Positions 1 through 6,919 of a stretch of 48,339 nucleotides of DNA are shown here, piece by piece. Made by a program: the position numbers and the translations under genes. The stretch comes from Oscillospiraceae bacterium (lineage in GTDB: Bacteria > Bacillota > Clostridia > Oscillospirales > Oscillospiraceae), in assembly GCA_015067635.1 (NCBI GenBank), contig SVMA01000012.1, positions 1-48,339 of the forward strand. Direction: 5' to 3'. Every line of letters begins with the position of its first letter. Within the stretch, counting starts at the first letter, position 1. The notes beneath the pieces are model-generated. The model had not been told where the DNA came from. It did not search any database and saw only the letters and a program-made list of their open reading frames with translations.

Positions 1-1
1 G

Positions 2-1507
2 GAATCGGTGACCGCCGGCGGCATCACCCGCAATTATGCATACGATAATTATGGGCGGCTGTTTGAGGTGGAGGATACCTATGCCAGCGGGCAGCAGCCT
101 CTGCGCACCTATTTCTATCACGACACGGCGGAAAAGCTTTCTACGCAAATCGACTCCATTCGCATCAGCCTTGAAAACGGCACGACTGTCACCTATTCTT
201 ACACCTACGACAGTAACGGCAATATCCTCTCGGTAAGCGATGGAAGCAATACTACCTCTTATGCCTATGATTCTGCCAATCAGCTGATTCGGGAGAATAA
301 CCAGGCAGCCGGAAAGACCTGGACTTGGGTCTATGACAATGCAGGCAACATTGTAAGCCGCAAGGAATATGCCTACACCACCGGTGACTTGGGAACACCT
401 GTCGATACCGTTTCCTACACTTACGGTGACGCCACCTGGGGGGATCTGCTGACCGCCTACGACGGTTCACCCAGAACGTACGATGATGTAGGAAATCTTT
501 GGACAGACGGCACATGGACGTACACATGGCAGAATGGCAGAGAGTTGGCCTCCATGACCGACGGCACAACTACCTGGACCTACACCTACGATGCCAATGG
601 AATGCGCACCCTGAGAAGTAACGGCACGACTGCTTATAATTATGTGTACAACGGCAGTCAGCTGACCCAGATGACAGTCGGTACAAATACGCTGAACTTT
701 GCCTACGATGCCAGCGGAATACCGATGGTAGTGAACTACAACGGCACGAATTACTACTACCTTGTAAACCTGCAAGGCGATATCGTAGCTATTGCAAACA
801 GTTCCGGCACATTGGTAGTAAACTACACATATGACGCTTGGGGTAACCGCCTTTCCGTTACTGGTTCTATGTCTTCTACCCTCGGCACGCTGAATCCCCT
901 GCGCTACCGTGGTTATGTCTATGACCAGGAAACCAACCTCTATTATTTGCAGAGCCGTTATTACGACCCCGAGATTGGTAGATTTATTAATGCAGACGCA
1001 TTTGCATCTACCGGTGGATTGCTGGGCAATAACTTATTTGCTTATTGCTGGAACAATCCTGTTAACTTAGTTGATTACCATGGATATATTCCTAAGTTAC
1101 CTCCATCTTCATACGAATTATCTCCATCCTCCTCGCTTCCTTACCATGGTGAACCGCACTCAGCAGATACTCTTTTTAACCCCGATGGCACGCCAAAGCA
1201 AAAAAGATGGTATGACGAGAATGGAAACCCAGAGCGAGATCGCGACTATAACCATAATGGTGATATGGATTTTCCACACGATCACACTTGGGAGAACGGT
1301 GAAAGATCCAAAGAACATTTGGATCCCTCACCAGATTACAAGTTTTCTGGCGATGTTCTTATGGGAGTGGGAGTAATCTTCATAAATTGCATAGGTATAG
1401 TGTATGTGGTTGCTAATGACATAACTGGGATTGGTGCCGCTGATGACGCACTCGTCATTCCATTAGTTATGGCCGTATGTGAGGGCTTTGGGATGATATT
1501 TAAGTAA
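2..1507 (+). CDS. RHS/YD-repeat polymorphic toxin, C-terminal part (5' end outside window)
   Basis: The frame is already open at the left edge, so this is the end of a much larger secreted or surface RHS protein. About 360 residues are YD repeats (recurrent YTYDxNG and FAYDASG motifs) ending in the RHS core signature RYRGYVYD...YYDPEIGRFINADAF and NNLFAYCWNNPVN near 890-1080. After the core boundary (about 1090) a variable tip of about 138 residues begins. It has a polar, His/Asp-rich stretch (KRWYDENGNPERDRDYNHN, then DFPHDHTWENG), then a hydrophobic C-terminus that could span a membrane. In this family the core forms a shell around the tip, which is the toxic effector; that is family knowledge. 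I do not recognise the tip's enzymatic class. The GTG at position 8 is internal, not the true start. A small ORF follows after 19 bp and is the likely immunity gene. Confidence 0.9.
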   Translation, partial: ESVTAGGITRNYAYDNYGRLFEVEDTYASGQQPLRTYFYHDTAEKLSTQIDSIRISLENGTTVTYSYTYDSNGNILSVSDGSNTTSYAYDSANQLIRENNQAAGKTWTWVYDNAGNIVSRKEYAYTTGDLGTPVDTVSYTYGDATWGDLLTAYDGSPRTYDDVGNLWTDGTWTYTWQNGRELASMTDGTTTWTYTYDANGMRTLRSNGTTAYNYVYNGSQLTQMTVGTNTLNFAYDASGIPMVVNYNGTNYYYLVNLQGDIVAIANSSGTLVVNYTYDAWGNRLSVTGSMSSTLGTLNPLRYRGYVYDQETNLYYLQSRYYDPEIGRFINADAFASTGGLLGNNLFAYCWNNPVNLVDYHGYIPKLPPSSYELSPSSSLPYHGEPHSADTLFNPDGTPKQKRWYDENGNPERDRDYNHNGDMDFPHDHTWENGERSKEHLDPSPDYKFSGDVLMGVGVIFINCIGIVYVVANDITGIGAADDALVIPLVMAVCEGFGMIFK

Positions 1508-1526
1508 AAAATAAGGGGTCATTGAA

Positions 1527-1991
1527 ATGTGGAAACAAATATTGGACAACTCAAGTATAGAGCGCTTTATGAATGAAATGGATTTCTTTCACGACAGTTG
1601 TATAAAAGAAATGCGGTATATAAGTGGTGCTTACGTCAACGAGAATAGAGGGATGCATGCCATAAATAGTGCACGATCACTACGCATCATCATACAGCGT
1701 CAATCAAAGGAATATCCTGTTATTGAACTTGAGTTTCAAAAACTAAAGTTCCTAAGGCTTCTCCCTAACGACGAAAATTACACCTGTGAAATTCTTGACT
1801 CAACTTTGCTTATGAGTGATGGATATATCTACTGGATGGACTGGGGCGGTTTAGCAGCAAGTGATATAGAAAGCTATACCGGCACCATCATCTGCGCAGA
1901 AACTCTTTCTTGGCGTTCTATTGACAGGCATCTCGGAGCAGAGTTCTATTACTTGGGCAAAAACGAATCCACTTGTACTAAAACTCCATAA
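1527..1991 (+). CDS. Probable immunity protein for the adjacent RHS tip
   Basis: This 154-residue acidic protein has no signal peptide or membrane segment and starts 19 bp after the RHS toxin gene, with a weak purine-rich ribosome site (AAGGGGTC). The N-terminus carries FFHDSCIKEMRYISG. A similar HDS-x-[IL]-x3-Y pattern recurs in the second candidate immunity protein downstream (2921-3304), so both may belong to one broad immunity fold (inference). The order toxin tip, then a small cytosolic protein on the same strand, is the usual layout of polymorphic toxin systems. Codon use is AT-richer than the housekeeping part of the window, in keeping with transfer. The function is assigned from context only. 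Confidence 0.6.
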   Translation: MWKQILDNSSIERFMNEMDFFHDSCIKEMRYISGAYVNENRGMHAINSARSLRIIIQRQSKEYPVIELEFQKLKFLRLLPNDENYTCEILDSTLLMSDGYIYWMDWGGLAASDIESYTGTIICAETLSWRSIDRHLGAEFYYLGKNESTCTKTP

Positions 1992-2056
1992 AATTATGTA
2001 TGCATACCCTCGGTCTTTATCAGTAACTGAAAATTCCGTGTAAACTTCTCCCCTAA

Positions 2057-2911
2057 TATAGGCTTGGCCCGACTACTGTTACCTGGAACGGAACAACCTA
2101 CTATTATGCACTGAACGGTCAGGGCGATGTCATTGGCATCTTTGACGATGAGGGCAACTTGGTTGTTGCCTACAACTGGGACAACGCCTGGGGCTATAAT
2201 CCCCTACCCTCGGGCGTTTTAGCGGATACTATCGGAACGCTCAATCCTCTGCGCTACCGCGGATATGTGTACGATACCGAGACCGGCCTCTACTACCTCC
2301 AAACCCGTTACTACGACCCCGAGATTGGTAGGTTTATCAATGCTGATAGCTTCACCTCCACAGGTCAGGGTTTAACCGGAAACAATATGTTCGCCTACTG
2401 CGGAAATAACCCTGTTAATGGATCTGATCCTACTGGCCATATGATGGTCTATCGAAAGGATATTTCAGGCTATGGGGGGTATGCTGACCTAAGCGGTCTA
2501 TTTGTACAACTGGTCGCCGGGATAATAGCAGAGTTAGCCCCGATAACAGCAGGTGTTATAGGTTACGGAATTCATCAAGCAACAAAAGCTCAATCTATTT
2601 CCGATTCAAAAATTGAAGAAAAATCAGAGGCTATAGTCATCCCAAAGGAGCCTGACAATTCCGTGATCTTTCCGGCTGATCCAAACGCTTTCAATCCTAT
2701 TGGATTAGTTAAAGTTCATAGGACCGGGACAAAAAACGGCGCAATTATTAATTGGATGGATCCGCTTACAAACACCGAAGTATTTCGGTGGGATGAAAAT
2801 TCCAAAGGTTCTAATGGATCGCACTATCATATCAACGGAACCGGGCATTATTACCCCAATGATATTGTACCAGAACCCTATGCGACTATATATTTTCCGC
2901 ACGAACAATGA
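2057..2911 (+). pseudogene. Orphan RHS tip: core remnant plus second toxin domain
   Basis: Frame 2 opens just after a TAA at 2054 and reads straight into RHS core sequence (VTWNGTTYYYALNGQGDVIG), so this is the 3' end of an RHS gene without its body. A TTG at 2159 could start translation, but no good ribosome site precedes it. The core ends with YYDPEIGRFINADSFTS and FAYCGNNPVNGSDPTGH near 2443. The remaining about 155 residues form a different tip: a hydrophobic stretch (LFVQLVAGIIAELAPITAGV), then a globular end with FRWDENSKGSNGSHYHINGT and HYYPNDIVPEPYA. The paired histidines and the Trp-Asp suggest a nuclease or similar catalytic domain, but I do not recognise the family. Such displaced tips are thought to be stored cassettes that can recombine onto the full-length gene. 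Confidence 0.8.
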
Positions 2912-2920
2912 GGTGATATA

Positions 2921-3304
2921 ATGTTAATATTTGATAAAACTAATGCAAATGAATTAATCGAACTTTTATATAATAGTTACGCCCACGATTCACAACTTGA
3001 AAATATCGAATACAACTGGGGCGAAGATAGCATAAAATTTGAGTTATTTAATACTTTTTTTAACAGCAAACTTGACCTAACATTTCGAAATATACGAGTT
3101 ATGTTTACAAGGAAAGGAAATGAATACGGAAGTCGTACAATCGTCCTTTCGCTTAGTGTGGAAGATGATTATTCATCGCTACAGACTTGTCTCCCAGAGC
3201 ACAACGAATACTCTAAAGACTCTCTCTACTTACTGTTTCAAATGTTTTCTGGAGATGAATTGCACATTATTTCAAAGGATGTAATTGTTCAACTAACAAA
3301 GTAA
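2921..3304 (+). CDS. Probable immunity protein for the second RHS tip
   Basis: A 127-residue acidic cytosolic protein starts 9 bp after the orphan tip, with a good ribosome site (GAGGTGATATA before ATG). The N-terminus has YNSYAHDSQLENIEYNW, whose HDS-x-L-x2-I-x-Y pattern resembles the first immunity candidate at 1527-1991. It has no membrane segment. The tight spacing to the tip and the small acidic character support an immunity role; the pairing is inferred from position. The gene looks intact although its toxin partner lacks the RHS body, as expected if immunity must be kept while the cassette is silent or is used against siblings. Confidence 0.6.
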   Translation: MLIFDKTNANELIELLYNSYAHDSQLENIEYNWGEDSIKFELFNTFFNSKLDLTFRNIRVMFTRKGNEYGSRTIVLSLSVEDDYSSLQTCLPEHNEYSKDSLYLLFQMFSGDELHIISKDVIVQLTK

Positions 3305-3364
3305 CATCTAATTTCCTTTGAACGGTTTATTAAAAACAATATGCTAGCAAATATCGCCTTCAAA

Positions 3365-3400
3365 TGGCAGTCGGAGGGATTAACCTCCCTCCGACTGCCA
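3365..3400. repeat. 14-bp perfect inverted repeat between RHS fragments
   Basis: TGGCAGTCGGAGGG at 3365-3378 is exactly repeated in inverse at 3387-3400 with an 8-nt loop. No T-run follows on either strand at once, so it is a weak candidate for an intrinsic terminator. It lies immediately before the third RHS fragment and could mark a recombination junction or a stabilising 3' hairpin for the second immunity gene. Confidence 0.6.
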
Positions 3401-3407
3401 CCCGCGC

Positions 3408-3617
3408 AAGGAATATGCCTACGATGCCAACGGAATGCGCACCGGTCGTACCAACGGCACAACCACATACAACTATGTATACAATGGTGGTAGTCTCAGC
3501 CAAATGACGGCAGGCACCAACACCCTGCGCTTTGCCTACGACGCCAGTGGAGCACCGATGGCGGTGAACTTCAACGGCACAAATTACTATTACCTTATAC
3601 TCCCTGTTCTATCGTAA
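3408..3617 (+). pseudogene. RHS core remnant, internally deleted
   Basis: The frame reads RKEYAYDANGMRTGRTNG, then YNYVYNGGSLSQMTAGTNTL, FAYDASGAPMAVNFNGTNYY, then a foreign end and a stop. It matches the first RHS core near 355-765 but joins that core's RKEYAY repeat directly to its YDANGMRT repeat, skipping about 70 residues present in the first copy. This looks like a deletion between two YD repeats. No toxin tip or start codon is attached. It is a third, decayed RHS copy in the same island. Confidence 0.75.
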
Positions 3618-3729
3618 TCAAACCGAGATTCATACGCTTAGTCACCAAAAAACGACGGATCGCCGGCAGCGCTGACGAAAATAGGAAGAAACAGTTTTAA
3701 ACAGGCAGAAATGGTGCTAAGGATAACAA

Positions 3730-3771
3730 AAACGCCCCTTGGGGTCCAAACTCGTTGGATTCCAAGGGGTT
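3730..3771 (-). terminator. Possible second terminator downstream of tRNA-Leu
   Basis: CCCCTTGG and CCAAGGGG form an imperfect hairpin with inner pairing, and on the minus strand it is followed by CGTTTTTG. It lies beyond the stronger tRNA terminator and may be a backup. The flanking DNA at 3618-3729 holds nothing else I can recognise. Confidence 0.35.
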
Positions 3772-3800
3772 TACTCTGTTCTGGCCAGGATCGACTGACA

Positions 3801-3831
3801 AAAAAAGAGACGATCTTCCGATCGTCTCTTT
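3801..3831 (-). terminator. Intrinsic terminator of tRNA-Leu
   Basis: On the minus strand AAGAGACGATC, a GGAA loop, then GATCGTCTCTT is followed by a T-run, immediately downstream of the tRNA 3' end. The stem is 11 bp and perfect. Confidence 0.9.
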
Positions 3832-3918
3832 GGTGCGCGAGGCGGGACTTGAACCCGCATGCCCGGAATGAGCACTAGAACCTGAATCTAGCGAGTCTAC
3901 CAATTCCACCACTCGCGC
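3831..3918 (-). tRNA. tRNA-Leu (anticodon CAG)
   Basis: The minus strand folds into a class II tRNA: acceptor GCGCGAG pairs with CTCGCGC, discriminator A, encoded CCA, anticodon stem CTAGA/TCTAG around the loop TTCAGGT (anticodon CAG, decoding CUG), a long variable arm (GTGCTCATTCCGGGCAT region), and a T-arm with GGTTCAAGTCC. At 88 nt including CCA it has normal tRNA-Leu length. It has its own consensus promoter and terminator and forms the border between the RHS island and the housekeeping chromosome. Confidence 0.97.
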
Positions 3919-3959
3919 AAATCTTCAATTATCAGTGGGTTTTCCCCAACCGCTTGGGT

Positions 3960-3988
3960 ATTATAGCATGGCAACTTTCATTTGTCAA
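3960..3988 (-). promoter_or_regulatory. Consensus sigma-A promoter of tRNA-Leu
   Basis: On the minus strand TTGACA, exactly 17 nt, then TATAAT. Both hexamers match the consensus fully, about 40 bp upstream of the tRNA 5' end. Confidence 0.9.
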
Positions 3989-4017
3989 CAGTCTTTTTTG
4001 CGAATTTTCGGTTTTTT

Positions 4018-4212
4018 TCAATCCTTGTAATACAGCATACAGTGGCAATATCCCCGAAAGTCCGGATCCTTGATCTGCGCCCGAAATTCCGCGCAAATAC
4101 ATCTGTTTTCCTCTGTACGCTGCAGACGGCAGGGACAGTATCCTCCTGTGCGCTTTAATCCTTCCTGAATGGCCTTGACCGTTTCCTTATCCTCATTGAA
4201 CCGAACTGCCAT
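4018..4212 (-). CDS. Ferredoxin:thioredoxin reductase catalytic-chain-like protein
   Basis: This 64-residue protein has six cysteines in three CxC pairs: CPC at residues 26-28, CIC at 38-40 and CHC at 56-58. FTR catalytic chains use CPC, CPC and CHC to hold a 4Fe-4S cluster beside a redox-active disulfide; the spacing here (x9, x15) differs from the plant-type enzyme, and the protein is shorter. A GGGGGTGA ribosome site sits just before ATG. No FTR variable subunit, thioredoxin or ferredoxin gene is adjacent, so the electron donor and target cannot be named. It is probably a cytosolic Fe-S disulfide reductase or a small Fe-S protein. Confidence 0.75.
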   Translation of the reverse strand: MAVRFNEDKETVKAIQEGLKRTGGYCPCRLQRTEENRCICAEFRAQIKDPDFRGYCHCMLYYKD

Positions 4213-4321
4213 ATTGTCACCCCCGTTTCCCTCATCATATCACACCTGTCAAGAAAAAACACTTCTCTTTTCCCGTCTTCTCTGCTATAATGGACAAAAA
4301 TGACCAAAGGAAGGTGAAATC

Positions 4322-6232
4322 ATGGGTTTTCTTCCCATCAATAAACAGGAAATGTTGGATTGCGGTTGGGAAAGCTGCGATTTCGTATATATCATCGGGG
4401 ATGCCTATGTGGATCATCCCTCTTTCGGTCATGCCATCATCAGCCGTGTGCTGGAAAGTCACGGCTATTCCGTAGGCATTATTTCTCAACCAGATTGGAA
4501 GAATCCAGAATCCATTGACGTTTTTGGCCGTCCGCGTTTGGGCTTTTTGGTATCCGGCGGCAATATGGACTCCATGGTGAACCACTACTCCGTAACCAAA
4601 CACAAGCGCAAGACTGATGCTTTTACCCCAGGCGGTGTGATGGGCAAACGGCCGGATTACGCCACCACTGTCTACTGCAATCTTATCCGTCAAAAATATA
4701 AGGATGTCCCAATTTTAATCGGCGGAATTGAGGCAAGTTTGCGCAGACTGGGACATTACGATTACTGGTCAGAATCCATGAAGCGCTCCATTCTTCTGGA
4801 TTCCCAGGCAGATTTGCTGATGTATGGCATGGGTGAAAAGAGCATTGTGGAAATCGCTGATGCGCTGAACTCCGGCCTGAATGTAAAGGATATCACCTAT
4901 ATTGACGGCACTGTCTTTAAAACATCTGATTTGGACAACAGTTTGTCCACCATTATCCTGCCCTCCTTTGAGGAACTGAAAGCAACCAAGAAAAAGTATG
5001 CGGAATCCTTCCGTATTCAATACAGCAACTGCGATCCCTTTACCGCCAAGCGGTTAGCGGAAAGCTATGGTCAGGAATATGTAGTTCAGAATCCACCTCA
5101 GAAGCCACTTTCCGAAGCAGAAATGGACGCTGTCTATTCCCTGCCCTATACCCGTACCTGGCACCCCAGCTACACAAAGGCAGGCGGTGTGCCCGCTATC
5201 GAGGAAATAAAATTTAGTTTGACCAGCTGCCGCGGTTGTTTTGGTGCCTGTTCCTTCTGTGCACTAACCTTCCATCAAGGGCGCATCATTCAATCCCGCA
5301 GTCACGAATCTATCCTTGCAGAAGCGGAAAAAATCGTGAAAGAGAAGGATTTTAAGGGCTACATTCATGATGTGGGCGGTCCGACAGCCAACTTCCGTGC
5401 TCCGGCCTGTGAGAAACAGCTGACGAAAGGTGCCTGCGGCGGTCGGCAATGCCTCTTCCCCACTCCCTGCAAAAATATGAAAGCGGACCATTCGGATTAT
5501 GTTGCACTCCTGCGAAAGCTGCGGAAAATCGACGGTGTCAAGAAAGTGTTTGTCCGCAGCGGTATTCGATTTGACTATTTGCTGGCAGACAAGAAGGATA
5601 CCTTTTTCAAGGAACTGGTGCAGTATCACATTTCCGGTCAGCTGAAGGTTGCGCCTGAGCATGTATCCGATGCGGTGCTCAGCCGTATGGGTAAGCCGAA
5701 AAAGGCAGTTTACAACCAGTTTGTGGATAAGTATTATGCCCTTAACAAGCAATACGGTATGAATCAGTATCTGGTTCCCTATCTCATGTCCAGCCATCCC
5801 GGCTCTACCATGAAGGAAGCCGTGGAACTGGCGGAGTATATCCGTGATATGGGCTATAATCCGGAACAGGTGCAGGATTTTTATCCCACACCGTCCACAC
5901 TCTCTACTGTGATGTATTACACCGGATTGGATCCCCGAACAATGGAAAGGGTCTACGTTCCCACGGATCCCCACGAAAAAGCCATGCAGCGGGCGCTGAT
6001 CCAATATCGCAATCCAAAAAATTACTATTTGGTTCGGGAGGCACTGATCAAAGCACACCGAGAGGATCTGATCGGCTCAGGTCCCAAGTGTCTGATTCGG
6101 GCCATTCCACCCAGATCCGGCAAATATCCTTCTGCCCCTGTTAAACCTTCTGCCAAAAAGAAGCAGGAACCGAAGAAGCCGCAGTCCCCAGCAAAGACCA
6201 AAAGGACTAAGGGGTTCAAAAAGGGACGGTAA
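4322..6232 (+). CDS. ygiQ: YgiQ-family radical SAM protein
   Basis: At 636 residues the length is typical of the family. The N-terminus ([30 protein letters not shown]) is the conserved B12-binding-like YgiQ domain. The radical SAM cluster motif CFGACSFC lies near residue 305 (nucleotides about 5227-5262), preceded by the usual TSCRGC. The basic, Lys/Pro-rich tail (about 40 residues) is a common low-complexity end. The AAGGAAGGTGAAATC ribosome site and an upstream TATAAT at 4286 support the start. The enzyme binds a 4Fe-4S cluster and SAM; the substrate of YgiQ proteins is not established. The gene stands alone, with an SSB-like gene following after 75 bp. Confidence 0.95.
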   Translation: MGFLPINKQEMLDCGWESCDFVYIIGDAYVDHPSFGHAIISRVLESHGYSVGIISQPDWKNPESIDVFGRPRLGFLVSGGNMDSMVNHYSVTKHKRKTDAFTPGGVMGKRPDYATTVYCNLIRQKYKDVPILIGGIEASLRRLGHYDYWSESMKRSILLDSQADLLMYGMGEKSIVEIADALNSGLNVKDITYIDGTVFKTSDLDNSLSTIILPSFEELKATKKKYAESFRIQYSNCDPFTAKRLAESYGQEYVVQNPPQKPLSEAEMDAVYSLPYTRTWHPSYTKAGGVPAIEEIKFSLTSCRGCFGACSFCALTFHQGRIIQSRSHESILAEAEKIVKEKDFKGYIHDVGGPTANFRAPACEKQLTKGACGGRQCLFPTPCKNMKADHSDYVALLRKLRKIDGVKKVFVRSGIRFDYLLADKKDTFFKELVQYHISGQLKVAPEHVSDAVLSRMGKPKKAVYNQFVDKYYALNKQYGMNQYLVPYLMSSHPGSTMKEAVELAEYIRDMGYNPEQVQDFYPTPSTLSTVMYYTGLDPRTMERVYVPTDPHEKAMQRALIQYRNPKNYYLVREALIKAHREDLIGSGPKCLIRAIPPRSGKYPSAPVKPSAKKKQEPKKPQSPAKTKRTKGFKKGR

Positions 6233-6307
6233 CTCCGTAACTTTCCGGTTCTTATTTCCCATCTGAAACATAGAATGTTCCATACAACTGAAACTTGAGG
6301 TGGTACT

Positions 6308-6919
6308 ATGGAACATATTGTCAATCAGATTACAGTCCGGGGAGAATTGACGGCTCTGCCGGAATTCTCACACGAAAATCACGGAAAACGATTTTACCGG
6401 TTCTATCTGGACATTCCCCGACTTTCCGGCAATTCCGACTGTCTGCCGGTGATAGTGGAAGAACGCATACTTGATACGTTGGATCTGTCCGGTGGCAGTA
6501 TGCTCTGCGTAACCGGTCAAATCCGTTCCCACAACACACGCACCGGCGGCAGCCGACACCTGCTGATTTTTATTTTTGCATTGACGGTAACTGCAGAAGA
6601 TGGCGAGCCCTGCAACGATGTCATTATTGAAGGACCCCTTTGCAAGGAGCCAATCTACCGCAGAACCCCATTGGGCAGAGAGATTTGTGACGCCATGCTG
6701 GCGGTACCCAGGACCTTCCGACGTGCCGATTATCTGCCGTGCATTTTTTGGGGGCGTACCGCAGAGGAAATCTCTGTCTGTCACACCGGGGATTGCATCC
6801 GCATCGTTGGCAGACTGCAAAGCCGCACCTACATCAAGCATACCGAGGAAGGGCAAAAGCAACGGGTAGCCTACGAAATATCCGCCCTAACCGCCCAGAT
6901 AACGGAACAGGACATGTAA
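6308..6919 (+). CDS. SSB-like protein with two OB folds
   Basis: The 203-residue protein reads as two tandem OB-fold halves: VNQITVRGELTALPEFSHEN...FYRFYLDIPRLSG (residues 5-40) and a second half, NDVIIEGPLCKEPIYRRTP...LPCIFWGRTAE (about 102-160) followed by GDCIRIVGRLQSR. The V-x-L-x-G-[RE]-L and W-G-[RK] patterns are those of bacterial SSB and PriB-type proteins. It lacks the acidic DDDIPF-type tail of housekeeping SSB, so it is probably an accessory single-strand binder. GAGGTGGTACT before ATG is a good ribosome site. Its last 33 bp overlap the end of feoB, read from the other strand. Confidence 0.75.
   Translation: MEHIVNQITVRGELTALPEFSHENHGKRFYRFYLDIPRLSGNSDCLPVIVEERILDTLDLSGGSMLCVTGQIRSHNTRTGGSRHLLIFIFALTVTAEDGEPCNDVIIEGPLCKEPIYRRTPLGREICDAMLAVPRTFRRADYLPCIFWGRTAEEISVCHTGDCIRIVGRLQSRTYIKHTEEGQKQRVAYEISALTAQITEQDM

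Noticed and set aside
3697..3912. 71-codon open frame on the minus strand
   Set aside because: Lies over the tRNA-Leu gene and its terminator.
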